Assembly (NCBI GenBank): GCA_018263435.1
Contig: JAANXD010000100.1
Location: 58,402-121,565 of the forward strand
DNA from: Candidatus Scalindua arabica
GTDB lineage: Bacteria > Planctomycetota > Brocadiia > Brocadiales > Scalinduaceae
Direction: 5' to 3'
Length of the DNA: 63,164 bases
Shown: positions 52,054-60,952 of the stretch, piece after piece
How the letters are laid out: the number at the start of each line of letters is the position of its first letter
Position numbering within the stretch: position 1 is the stretch's first letter
Translations under genes and position numbers: made by a program
Notes under the pieces: model-generated
Seen by the model: the letters and a program-made list of their open reading frames with translations, nothing else
The model's database searches: none
What the model was told of the DNA's origin: nothing

Positions 52054-52303
52054 GAATAGGCTCCCTGTTTAGATCGATGCCCGCAATCACGGGTAAGGAA
52101 TGGCTCAGCTTTAAACCTACAAGAATCCAATCCTCCAAGACAGAACGTAATTCGTCCTGGCAAAGTCTGAGTGTAGGGCTAAACGCAATAACCCCCTTAC
52201 ATGTAGGAATCCGGCCACTAAAAGAGTTTTCTCCCAGCTTGTCGTACTCTGCCATTTCCATGGCCTGTTCAATATATTCGCTCAAAATGTAATTCTTTGT
52301 CAT
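52031..52303 (-). CDS. hicB: HicB-type antitoxin
   Basis: A 90-residue HicB-family protein with the partial RNase-H-like fold: YIEQAMEMAEYDKLGENSFS, GRIPTCKGVIAFSPTLRLCQ, and LRSVLEDWILVGLKLSHSLP. It has no visible C-terminal DNA-binding domain, so autoregulation may differ from long HicB forms. It precedes and overlaps hicA by 23 bases. The order antitoxin then toxin is usual for this subgroup. Likely intact and functional. Confidence 0.9.
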   Translation of the reverse strand: MTKNYILSEYIEQAMEMAEYDKLGENSFSGRIPTCKGVIAFSPTLRLCQDELRSVLEDWILVGLKLSHSLPVIAGIDLNREPIRESMDAL

Positions 52304-52442
52304 GGATATTCCTTATTAATAACTTTGTAGATTTACTTCACCTCAGAATCAACTACAACATTCATTTACTATATTGTTTTATATGGAATCTGTAAAGAGA
52401 TAATTGTCGGTTTGTTCCCTCTAACCTACCCGACGAATTTTC

Positions 52443-54989
52443 TCAACAACATGGAACTCCTTCCTCTGAGGGACTGCAACTATACGATGCGGCATTCTCA
52501 TTATCAGCATTAAGTATAGTAAACTGTCCGGCATACGGGAAATTGTTTAACTTTGCCGCCGTATCTGTACATACCTCGACAGGTTCATTTCTGGGGAACA
52601 GATGGCCTTCTTCATCCGTTATCGCCTTGTATGGACCATGATAGATTGCCTTCTGCCCGATGTAAACACAACTCTCTTTCTTTTCAAACTTGTACCCACG
52701 CAATGTCACGGAATAGAATGAGTATCCTTCTACCTCTTTCCAGAATACCTTCGACAATGTTTGAAGTCCATAAAAACCGGCCTGTTCAAGGTAGGCCATA
52801 AATTCATCTTCGGTCAATGCACCACTGATACACTCACCCCATAACTGCTTGTTAAGTTTAAGATAGGGAGGTGTTTCCTCTTCAGAAACAATATCAGATA
52901 TCACTATCCTGCCGTGGTCATTAAGTATTCGCCACATCTCATTAAAAACCGCTTTTTTGTCAGGTGATAGATTGATGACACAATTCGACGTAATCAAGTC
53001 AACCGTTCTGTCTTCAACCGGAATATCTTCCAGGAATCCTTTTCTAAACTCTACAATATCGTATCCGAGATTCTTTGCCACAAGATGATTATTTTCGTTG
53101 GCAACCTTCAGCATCTCATCCGTCATATCAATCCCATAAATTTTCCCCATTGAACCAACTTTTTTGGCAGCAATAAAACAATCAATCCCGGCGCCTGTTC
53201 CCAGATCGACCATGGTCTCTCCCTCTGAGACCTTAGCAATAATTGTCGGACTTCCGCATCCATAAAATCTATCCAAAACGTCCTGTGGAATATGGCTTGT
53301 ATCTTCCTGAGTATTCTGTGTTGGACAGCACAATTCTTCTTGAGGTTCTTCTGCCGCCTTGCCGTAAAATTCACGTACAATACTCCTGGGTTTATCAACA
53401 TCAAAAGAGAGAACGCAGTTAGAGTGCAAAGTACGAACAGATTTCGGATTTCGGATTTCGGATTGCGGGTATTCAACTCCGAAATCCGAAATCTCCGATC
53501 CGCAATTGACAGCGCCTTCACCCATCGATCTTAAGACGGTAGGAGCGTTGAATCCCGTCTTTCTATCCATCATCTTCCTTCGTGCTTCGGCAAGCTCAAA
53601 TATAACGTTCTTTGTAATCTCCTTATGCAAATCACAATAAGGGTCCAGGGCATGTATGCCGATGTCGGAAGGAAATCTATCAGTCTCCAGCTTGAACCCG
53701 TTCTCTGAATAAAAAAATGAATGTTCAATGTCACCGCCTCCGCATATAAATTTTATATGACATTCCTTACATTTCTCCTTATTCTGAAGTGTTGCGTTTC
53801 TGAATGCCTTGCTCATATTACTGTTATCCCAGATTTCCCTGAGCGGACTATCAATAATACTTCCGCATTTCAAGCCTTCATAACCGGCAAATGAAGCGGA
53901 CGGATAAACGTCTCCGTTTGAATATACGCACAAGCTGTCATAACATGCATTCCCCAAATCATACCGTGTACCCCTGTTGCTGTTTGCCCTGAATTTGTAT
54001 GAGTCATAGTTATCAACTGAAATACCTGATTCGCCCGCAATAGCCTTTACTTTTCTTGTTACCTCAATCACCTTATCAATCGGAGGAATGGAATTATTAC
54101 CATTATCTGTTATCCGGCCCCTCTTGTGAGCCCACAGAAGATGATGGATCTTTACTCCTAACAGTGCAAGCAACTTTGTAGTTTCCTGTATGTCTTCAAT
54201 ATTGCTGCTTGTAACTACCGTCGTTACCGTTGGAGAATATCCAGCTTCTACAATTTCCTTTATCCCGTCAATGATCAGATCAAAACTGCCTTTGCCTCTT
54301 AAAGAATCATTGATCTCCGGCCTTGAACCATCAAGGCTTATCTGAATCTTTAAAAGTTCTTTATTACATTTTTGTAGCCTTTCTAATGTTTCTCCTTTCA
54401 GGAGAGTTCCATTCGTGAGGATTATCAACTCAGACTCTTTATTGTTGCAGACATAATCAATAAGTTCAAAAATGTCTTTTCTCATGAAGGGTTCCCCGCC
54501 GGTAAAGTAAAAACGCGATGTTCCCAATATCGCGGCTTCATCAATTACCCTTTTAATGGCTTCCGTGGAAAGGCCCTCATCTTCGCTTGGAGATGAATTT
54601 ACCAGGCAATGTGAACATGTCAGATTGCACGAATTGTTTGTGTGTATCCACAACTCATTGAGTTTGTATGCATGAATAAAGCCTGCACGTCCGGCGTAAT
54701 CAACCTTCTTTACAGGTTCTGATGTCAGGAATTTAGACCTTATCAAATCCTTTAAAAACGTATGAACCTCCAGCCATGCCTTAGTGTAGTCCATATCAAA
54801 ATTGTTTGCATAGTTGTGCATCAGACCCTTAACACTTTTGCAATTCTTAATATCGTTCATAATTTGACTACCTCTTTTATCCGTAATAATCCAGTTCGGC
54901 ATTTCAGGGTCTAAAAACAGGTGGAGTGAATCTTGTACTATATGATAATAATCAGGTGCGTAAAAAACAGATTTTTCGTTTATTTCCAT
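52443..54989 (-). CDS. PqqD-like / radical SAM-SPASM / ArsM-like methyltransferase fusion
   Basis: An 848-residue multidomain protein. Residues about 25-95 resemble a PqqD-type RRE (PNWIITDKRGSQIMNDI). Residues 115-330 are a radical SAM domain with C121-x3-C125-x2-C128 (CNLTCSHC). SPASM-type Cys follow (CYDSLC, CKECHIKFICGGG, DPYC). From about 540 onward is an ArsM-like arsenite methyltransferase: REFYGKAAEEPQEELCCP, FYGCGSP, MVDLGTGAGIDCF, SNCVINLSPDK and WGECISGALTED, with all three ArsM As-binding Cys positions, and the ArsM C-terminal domain (EVCTDTAAKL). It ends SCSPSEEGVPCC. A palindromic repeat encodes part of the linker (about residues 500-516). Start at 54989 has GGAGG upstream; the frame opens six codons further. 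Confidence 0.9.
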   Translation of the reverse strand: MEINEKSVFYAPDYYHIVQDSLHLFLDPEMPNWIITDKRGSQIMNDIKNCKSVKGLMHNYANNFDMDYTKAWLEVHTFLKDLIRSKFLTSEPVKKVDYAGRAGFIHAYKLNELWIHTNNSCNLTCSHCLVNSSPSEDEGLSTEAIKRVIDEAAILGTSRFYFTGGEPFMRKDIFELIDYVCNNKESELIILTNGTLLKGETLERLQKCNKELLKIQISLDGSRPEINDSLRGKGSFDLIIDGIKEIVEAGYSPTVTTVVTSSNIEDIQETTKLLALLGVKIHHLLWAHKRGRITDNGNNSIPPIDKVIEVTRKVKAIAGESGISVDNYDSYKFRANSNRGTRYDLGNACYDSLCVYSNGDVYPSASFAGYEGLKCGSIIDSPLREIWDNSNMSKAFRNATLQNKEKCKECHIKFICGGGDIEHSFFYSENGFKLETDRFPSDIGIHALDPYCDLHKEITKNVIFELAEARRKMMDRKTGFNAPTVLRSMGEGAVNCGSEISDFGVEYPQSEIRNPKSVRTLHSNCVLSFDVDKPRSIVREFYGKAAEEPQEELCCPTQNTQEDTSHIPQDVLDRFYGCGSPTIIAKVSEGETMVDLGTGAGIDCFIAAKKVGSMGKIYGIDMTDEMLKVANENNHLVAKNLGYDIVEFRKGFLEDIPVEDRTVDLITSNCVINLSPDKKAVFNEMWRILNDHGRIVISDIVSEEETPPYLKLNKQLWGECISGALTEDEFMAYLEQAGFYGLQTLSKVFWKEVEGYSFYSVTLRGYKFEKKESCVYIGQKAIYHGPYKAITDEEGHLFPRNEPVEVCTDTAAKLNNFPYAGQFTILNADNENAASYSCSPSEEGVPCC
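53440..53493. repeat. Palindromic repeat inserted in the fusion gene's linker
   Basis: GATTTCGGATTTCGG (53447-53461) is perfectly inverted at 53479-53493, with a 17-base loop, and a further ATTTCGG unit precedes it. The repeat is of the same family as the sequence at 35322-35470. Translated, it gives SEISDFG and SEIRNPKS, a low-information linker between the radical SAM and methyltransferase parts. Confidence 0.8.
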
Positions 54990-54990
54990 T

Positions 54991-56391
54991 TTAACTTCTA
55001 CCTCCAATAAGATTTCTATTCAACCATAGAGATCGTAAAGTAAAGTCTTTCTTTGCCAACCATCCATAAATTAACAGGCCATAAAAAGGAAGATATTCCG
55101 GCAGCTTTAGCCAGTGTACTTCCTTCCATACCCATTCGTTATTATTCAATATCATACTGGAAAACAGTTCATGATTCATGAAATAATAGAAGACGATCGT
55201 ACCGGTCAGGATAAGCCATGCCCGGTTTTTATTGAAACAGAGAAAGGGAACTATCCACGTAAGATACCAGGGATGTAATGTTGGGGCTAGTATTAAAAAA
55301 ACCCCGATAGATAAAAAAGCAAGCCTTACAATAGATTCATTTCTATTAATGCCCTGTTCAACAAAATGTGTATTTAAATGTTTTTTATATAACAACAAAA
55401 GTACCGAGCCAAAAATTATAATCGTTATTATCTTTGATACCAGAGGAGAACCTATAGATAAACAGAAAATCAGAAAATGAGCAGAGTCATTAAAATGGTA
55501 TTGGGTCCCAAAGTGAAAGAGAGTGGAAAACAGGCCCTTGCCGGCGCCAACATACGGTAAATACAATACGGTAATAACTGAAAGTAATGCTATAACATAT
55601 TTAAGCCTTTTGCCCCGAATCAGTGTCGAGACTATAAAGGGGGAAATAATAATGAATACAAATTTTGACATTGCTGCCAGGCCAATGGAAACGGCAGAGT
55701 GCAGATTCTTTCTAATTGCACAGAGGTACAATGCAAGTATAGCAAGGAATATATGCAAAGAATCACCATGGCCCCTTGCCGCAAAACTTATAAGGATCAA
55801 CGGGCTCCACGCATATATCAATACATTAACAGAACTTTTTCCCATTACGTCCAAAAACCTCAATAATAAAAATATCGAAAGTACATCAAAAAGCAAAAAG
55901 ATAGACTTCATTGATATGAAGGAATGTGAGACATAATCTGCTGTTGCAAAAACCATTAGCATGAGCGGCGGATAGATTGTAGACAGATGTTTATGATTAA
56001 TACCGGAAAAGAACTTGTCCCTGAGATGTTCCAGGCCGGAAGATTCCGGTGGATGGGAGTAAGGATTAATCCCGTTTAATTGTAATTTTCCTTCCCATAA
56101 ATAACGATACATATCATCTGACGGAGTCATTGGTAACAGCGTAAAGCGAAATATCAGCGAAAAAATTATAATGACCCAGAGAATCTCTCTTGAACTATTG
56201 TCATCCTGTTCAGGAATCTCTCCATCCCTTGAAACATAAAATACAGCAAAGATATACGTAATAAAGGAGGCTGTATATAAAAAAGCAAAACAGGGTATAT
56301 TCTTTTCTATATCTCCAATGAAAGCAATTGCAACGCACAGGATTTCGATAACAATTCCCGTGATTATTATGGTATATAGTCTTCTGTTCAT
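54991..56391 (-). CDS. GT-C family (GT87-like) polyprenol-dependent mannosyltransferase
   Basis: A 466-residue polytopic membrane protein with about 10-12 helices. The first loop holds TPSDDMYRYLWEGKLQLNGI and NPYSHPPESS, the signature of GT87/DUF2029 enzymes, with the Asp-Asp catalytic pair. STIYPPLMLMVFA, AWSPLILISFAARGHGDSLH and ILAPTLHPWYLTWIVPFL are also family-like. Such enzymes transfer mannose or similar sugars from polyprenyl phosphate on the periplasmic side. It ends 1 base before the radical SAM fusion begins, so the two are cotranscribed. The acceptor is unknown. Confidence 0.85.
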   Translation of the reverse strand: MNRRLYTIIITGIVIEILCVAIAFIGDIEKNIPCFAFLYTASFITYIFAVFYVSRDGEIPEQDDNSSREILWVIIIFSLIFRFTLLPMTPSDDMYRYLWEGKLQLNGINPYSHPPESSGLEHLRDKFFSGINHKHLSTIYPPLMLMVFATADYVSHSFISMKSIFLLFDVLSIFLLLRFLDVMGKSSVNVLIYAWSPLILISFAARGHGDSLHIFLAILALYLCAIRKNLHSAVSIGLAAMSKFVFIIISPFIVSTLIRGKRLKYVIALLSVITVLYLPYVGAGKGLFSTLFHFGTQYHFNDSAHFLIFCLSIGSPLVSKIITIIIFGSVLLLLYKKHLNTHFVEQGINRNESIVRLAFLSIGVFLILAPTLHPWYLTWIVPFLCFNKNRAWLILTGTIVFYYFMNHELFSSMILNNNEWVWKEVHWLKLPEYLPFYGLLIYGWLAKKDFTLRSLWLNRNLIGGRS

Positions 56392-56469
56392 GAAGCACCT
56401 GATAAGATTAACAGGATTCCCCTCGGAAAAGGGGCAAATCCTTTCTTTCGAAAGGAGTCCAGATTATTT

Positions 56470-57543
56470 TCAATGAAATACTTCCGTTTCAGGATGGTAA
56501 TCTGCCCAGACAAACCAGTAAACGGACAGAAATTTAACGCGCCGAAGCGCTTTACCCTTCATGCTTCCTTTTATTCCAATCCCATTTTCCAGATCCCACG
56601 TAGTGTTTGTTATGCTGTCTGTCGCAAAATCCATATACTTCTCAAAGACAATTACATGTTCGCCAACCTTCCTGTCATATACCATAATACTGCCGGTCTC
56701 GTTATTTCTATAAACAAGCAGGTCCAAGCCCTGAAATTTATCAGTAACTATTTTCGTATCGTTAAACAAGCTGAAAGGGTAAACCTTGTGTTTACCATTT
56801 ACTTCTATTCCAATAACGTTCGTCTTAATACTTAACCTTTTATCTATGTTCCCGGCTGGAAATATGCCGGTTTCATCTTTTCTGTGATAGTCTGCGTAAG
56901 CATCATAGCCAATTGTCCTTGCACCATGATGAGACAATACCAGGGTATCAGGATGTAGTTTTTTCCACGCACCCCATGATGTCTTTTGACTTCCCGGGAT
57001 ATTATTTAATTTCCTTCCCGTTAATTCTCCATCTATCGCCTCGCCATAAACAATTGGCCAGAGAGATTCGGTTTCATAATCAAACATCACCAGTGTATTT
57101 TTAAGCAATTTCCCGGAAACTCCGAATGTATATTCTTCACCATCAATTTCTCTGTTATACACAACCGCAAGATTCGCGAGCGGGCACCAGGTAACGGCAA
57201 AAGCATTATCGCCGATCTTATCATTTACTATTTCGTGATGATTCAGGAGATATACAGAATAGGCACGGGTCTCACCATTAATAATTATGCCTACAACGGG
57301 TTCATCGTCATCAAGCCCTGCTTCATCTGCAGGAACAAATTCAGGATTCTTTATAGCAGGAATAGCATCACGGGAAAGTACATATTTTATTTCGTCCTTT
57401 CCATATATATCTGCAAGACTTATCTGTCCCAAATTAATCACAGAAATGCCCAAGGTGACTATTAAAAATCCAATATTGATAAAAAGGGGACACATCCCAT
57501 TTGTCTTTGTATAAAGTAGATATTTAATAATATTTTTTCTCAT
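56470..57543 (-). CDS. DUF3179 protein
   Basis: A 357-residue exported protein. After a hydrophobic N-terminal segment (INIGFLIVTLGISVINL) comes a DUF3179 domain: RDAIPAIKNPEFVPADEAGL, ETRAYSVYLLNHHEIVND, AVTWCPLANLAVVYNREIDG and SQKTSWGAWKKLHPDT. The segment FAVTWCPLANLA contains the conserved Cys of the family. DUF3179 proteins are of unknown function. The start is uncertain: the ATG at 57543 and the first 20 codons lie inside a MITE-like element (57479-57608), and an internal Met at about 57495 just before the signal segment is a plausible original start. Confidence 0.82.
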   Translation of the reverse strand: MRKNIIKYLLYTKTNGMCPLFINIGFLIVTLGISVINLGQISLADIYGKDEIKYVLSRDAIPAIKNPEFVPADEAGLDDDEPVVGIIINGETRAYSVYLLNHHEIVNDKIGDNAFAVTWCPLANLAVVYNREIDGEEYTFGVSGKLLKNTLVMFDYETESLWPIVYGEAIDGELTGRKLNNIPGSQKTSWGAWKKLHPDTLVLSHHGARTIGYDAYADYHRKDETGIFPAGNIDKRLSIKTNVIGIEVNGKHKVYPFSLFNDTKIVTDKFQGLDLLVYRNNETGSIMVYDRKVGEHVIVFEKYMDFATDSITNTTWDLENGIGIKGSMKGKALRRVKFLSVYWFVWADYHPETEVFH

Positions 57544-57608
57544 AAATAGTGGGACGGCATTTTGAAAATAAGTGGATAGTAGATAAATGGGATGTGTCCC
57601 CTTTTTAT
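57479..57608. mobile_element. MITE-like element with 24-bp perfect terminal inverted repeats
   Basis: The 24 bases at 57479-57502 (containing AAAAAGGGGACACATCCC) are perfectly inverted at 57585-57608, with 82 bases between. The ends GGGGACACATCCC/GGGATGTGTCCCC are of the type associated with REP/Y1-transposase repeats. The element covers the upstream region and first codons of the DUF3179 gene and reaches close to the end of the GT2 gene. Confidence 0.85.
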
Positions 57609-57610
57609 GA

Positions 57611-59128
57611 TCAGCATTTTATTTTCTCACTAAACTTCTGAAAAAGAGAAAGCGTACCGACGTAAAGAAATCCGATTGCATACATCAATAGAAAAGGCCC
57701 GAATACAAACTTCTTATTGCTCGTATACTGCATAAATCCTATAAAACAATATGCACTTAAGAGTATTTCACTGACAAAGAATACCTGCAATGGCAATGAA
57801 TAATTTTTTACCAGTATGTTCCTGCCTCGCTTGACCACACCATACTTAGGCGTCCTGATAAAATCACTCTTGATATTCAACAATGCTTCAAGCACTGCCT
57901 TTGTATTATTAATGGCAACCCCACACCCAATAACCATAAGTACCGGTATAAACAGGCATCTTTTCTGCCAATCCTTATAACCCTTCTTCTGCGCGACTAT
58001 ATAAAGAAATGTAGGCGCAAATGCCCCCATAAATATTAAAAACATAAAGATTGTCATTGTTAGAGAAACTGGTATGCTGCTTATTTGCGGCTTTAACAAG
58101 ATTATGAGAGGAAAGGATAACAAGGCGAGTATAATCATCATTGGGTGAACCATATACTGGTTCAGGTGAATAAATGCCTCTACCTTTTTTATCAAGCTGT
58201 CATTCGTCTTGAATATTTGAGGTAAAAGTTTTTTGGCGGTCTGAATCGAACCCTTTGCCCATCTATGCTGTTGAGATTTATAGGCGTTTATGTCTACCGG
58301 CAGTTCCGATGGCGCGACAACATCAAACAGGTATTTAGTATTCCATCCTTTTAATTGAGCGCGGTATGACAGATCCAGATCTTCAGTCAAGGTATCAAAG
58401 TTCCATCCTCCCGCATCAATAATTGCCTCCTTTCTCCATACTCCGGCAGTACCATTAAAATTCATATATAATCCATTCCATGCCCTGGCGCCCTGCTCGA
58501 TAATAAAGTGTCCGTCCATTCCAATACTCTGTGCTATTGTTAGAAGAGAGTAATTTCGATTTATATGCCCCCAGCGTGTTTGAACAATGGCAACCTTTGG
58601 CCTTTCATAAAAGAAGGGAATGGTTTGATAGAGAAAATCTTTATCCGGTACAAAATCGGCATCAAAGATTGCCAGAAACTCACCTTCAGCTTTTTTCAAG
58701 CCCAGGTTCAATGCACCGGCCTTAAACCCATCTCTATCTTTTCTGACAATATGCTTTATGTTGAATCCCATCTCACTGTATTTATTAACCAGATCAGATA
58801 CCATGTTCTTTGTTTCATCATTAGAATCGTCCAGTACCTGTATTTCATGAAGTTCCTTCGGGTAATCAATATTTACAACTGCTTTTATTAAACGTTCTAC
58901 CACATGTCTTTCGTTATAAATCGGTAATTGTGTAGTAACTTTTGGCAGCCTGTCTTTGCCGTGATTTGACCAAAACAGTTTGAGGAATTCCTGATTTGTT
59001 GATGTTTCTTTTTTGTTTTTCCTCAGGAAGAGAAAAATCATGTAATAGTTGTTCATGCCATAAAGAAACAGCCATAAAGCCGCCGGGCAATAGAAAATTA
59101 GGATTATTATTAAAAACATTTTATCCAT
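57611..59128 (-). CDS. Cellulose-synthase-like GT2 glycosyltransferase
   Basis: A 505-residue inner-membrane processive-type glycosyltransferase. One N-terminal helix pair precedes a cytosolic GT2 domain: VTTQLPIYNERHVVERLI, QVLDDSNDETKNM (first Asp), IFDADFVPDKDFL (DxD), DTLTEDLDLSYRA (TED) and KSQQHRWAKGSIQ (QxxRW). At least four C-terminal helices follow. All catalytic motifs are intact, so it probably makes a beta-linked glucan, mannan or sugar-lipid. A neighbouring GT-C mannosyltransferase-like gene lies downstream on the same strand. Confidence 0.93.
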   Translation of the reverse strand: MDKMFLIIILIFYCPAALWLFLYGMNNYYMIFLFLRKNKKETSTNQEFLKLFWSNHGKDRLPKVTTQLPIYNERHVVERLIKAVVNIDYPKELHEIQVLDDSNDETKNMVSDLVNKYSEMGFNIKHIVRKDRDGFKAGALNLGLKKAEGEFLAIFDADFVPDKDFLYQTIPFFYERPKVAIVQTRWGHINRNYSLLTIAQSIGMDGHFIIEQGARAWNGLYMNFNGTAGVWRKEAIIDAGGWNFDTLTEDLDLSYRAQLKGWNTKYLFDVVAPSELPVDINAYKSQQHRWAKGSIQTAKKLLPQIFKTNDSLIKKVEAFIHLNQYMVHPMMIILALLSFPLIILLKPQISSIPVSLTMTIFMFLIFMGAFAPTFLYIVAQKKGYKDWQKRCLFIPVLMVIGCGVAINNTKAVLEALLNIKSDFIRTPKYGVVKRGRNILVKNYSLPLQVFFVSEILLSAYCFIGFMQYTSNKKFVFGPFLLMYAIGFLYVGTLSLFQKFSEKIKC

Positions 59129-59196
59129 ATAAGTTAGTCAGTAGGGGTTTAAGATTTTAAACCCCTACTAATCTTAAGATTATCAGAAACGCCCTA

Positions 59197-60321
59197 TTAC
59201 GCAAATCTGACTAATATCCAGTAAGCACCACCACTGAATACAGCGGCGACAGGCAGGGTTATAAACCATGATAATATTATCTCCAGCATAATGCCGGTGT
59301 TTATGCGCTTCGAGGCCAGACCAATGCCAAAAATAGACCCCACTGATACGTGTGTCGTAGAAACAGGCACACCAAACCTGCTTGCAAATATAACAAGGAA
59401 ACCAGTCACAAGATTTGCCGTCAAACCCTGGCCGTGGTTTAGTTTTGTGATTTTGTTACTCATTGTTTCTGCTACTTTTCTGGCATTCAGAAGTCCGCCT
59501 ACGGCCATACCAACTGCCACAGCCGTCATACCCCAATGTATGGACAATCCCTTAATCAAGAGTAATAAGGCTACAATCTTTGGAGTATCATTTAGACCGC
59601 GGGCAAAACTTACAACTCCTGCAGAACAAAAATGAAAATAATCCAGCAATTTTTGACAATTCATACCCCAAAAATACCCCTTATACATTTCTATGCAATT
59701 TTCACTTTTGTCAATTGTTGCTTCAATAGGACTGCCACACTTTACCATAAGTGCAGAAGCTGATTGCATAGATGGTACCAGCCTTTTCTGATCACCAACA
59801 CAAAGACACCATTCCTTGGTTATACCCGAGCGAATACGCATGTTTCTGAATATAATGTACAGGATACTTCCAAAGGCAACTGCAATAACAGGTGCAATCA
59901 AAAGCGGAAGGAAAAAGGAATTACCCAAAACGGCAAAGTTAACCTGAGTACCTACGGCTATAAAACCGGCTCCCACCAGGGCGCCTGTCAAACTATGTGT
60001 TGTTGATATGGGGAAACCCGTAACCGTTGCAATAATGACCGTAATAGCAGAACCAATCGCCACTGCAGTAAGAAATTCAGGGGCGATTGAAACTGCGTCC
60101 GGGACCAGCCCTTTCCCGGAAAATGTCTTTACAAGCGCATGTGCAAAAAAAATAGAGCTTACTGAACCCGCAAATGTTGTAACTGTTGCCAGCCAGATTG
60201 CACTTTTATAATTGGTGGTCTTACTGCCAAAGAGTGTAGCCACTCCTTTGAAGTTGTCATTCGCGCCATTTGAATACGCAAGAAAACACGTAGCCAGAAA
60301 AAGAATTACTAAGATTACCAT
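59197..60321 (-). CDS. PiT-family phosphate transporter
   Basis: A 374-residue inorganic phosphate permease with about ten transmembrane helices. The two signature repeats are visible: LAYSNGANDNFKG near the N-terminus and FARGLNDTPKIVALLLL in the second half. FPISTTHSLTGALVGAGF and FGVPVSTTHVSVGSIFGIG are the paired inverted-repeat motifs. The central loop contains Cys residues (LCVGDQKRL). It overlaps the AhpD-like gene by one base, so the pair is coupled. Confidence 0.93.
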   Translation of the reverse strand: MVILVILFLATCFLAYSNGANDNFKGVATLFGSKTTNYKSAIWLATVTTFAGSVSSIFFAHALVKTFSGKGLVPDAVSIAPEFLTAVAIGSAITVIIATVTGFPISTTHSLTGALVGAGFIAVGTQVNFAVLGNSFFLPLLIAPVIAVAFGSILYIIFRNMRIRSGITKEWCLCVGDQKRLVPSMQSASALMVKCGSPIEATIDKSENCIEMYKGYFWGMNCQKLLDYFHFCSAGVVSFARGLNDTPKIVALLLLIKGLSIHWGMTAVAVGMAVGGLLNARKVAETMSNKITKLNHGQGLTANLVTGFLVIFASRFGVPVSTTHVSVGSIFGIGLASKRINTGIMLEIILSWFITLPVAAVFSGGAYWILVRFA

Positions 60322-60851
60322 CAGAAATCAACTTCCACATTCAGGGAATCCAAGAATTTATTAAATGCAGCAAAGAGTTCCATCACGCCAAGGGCTTCAA
60401 CTATTTCCGGTTCGGTAGCCCCTGTTTTCTTTAATACTTCAAATTCTTCATCCGTTATCCCGTTTGGGTCTTTATTTGCCTTTCTGGCAAAAGTAATAAG
60501 CCCTCGCTCCTTCTCAGTAAAATCAGATTTCTCAATATCAGTTTCAATTACTTCAATTTCTTTCTCTGTTACTCCAATTGATTTGAGTGCGGTGGTATGA
60601 GCGGCTACACAATACGAGCAACTATTGTCCTTTGAAACCAGAACGGCAATAGCCTCTTTAGTTTTCCTGCTCAACTTTCCCTGCATCATCAAAGCCTTAA
60701 CCTTGTCCCAGTTAGCCTTCAATAACGGAGGGAAATGGGAATATGTTTTAAACAGATTTGGAACCATTCCAAAAGCACCTTCAATCTCTGTAAAAATCTC
60801 TTGAACGTCTTCAGATACCTCATTTTTTTCTACAACCGAAATCCTTGACAT
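60321..60851 (-). CDS. AhpD-like carboxymuconolactone decarboxylase family protein
   Basis: A 176-residue all-helical protein of the peroxidase-related/CMD family. The redox CxxC and following His are in DNSCSYCVAAHTTAL. Upstream is GMVPNLFKTYSHFPPLL, and downstream ITFARKANKDPNGITDEEFE. Such proteins act as AhpD-type disulfide reductases or alkylhydroperoxidases. GGAG precedes the ATG. Cotranscribed with the PiT gene through a one-base overlap; the reason for that pairing is not clear. Confidence 0.9.
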   Translation of the reverse strand: MSRISVVEKNEVSEDVQEIFTEIEGAFGMVPNLFKTYSHFPPLLKANWDKVKALMMQGKLSRKTKEAIAVLVSKDNSCSYCVAAHTTALKSIGVTEKEIEVIETDIEKSDFTEKERGLITFARKANKDPNGITDEEFEVLKKTGATEPEIVEALGVMELFAAFNKFLDSLNVEVDF

Positions 60852-60952
60852 TAATCAACTCCTTCCTTTAGGCACTTCAAACTTCTTGCCCGACTAGTAT
60901 TTTGGTGGGTAGTTCACTTTAGGTACTTTTGCTATACGGTCAATTCATATCA

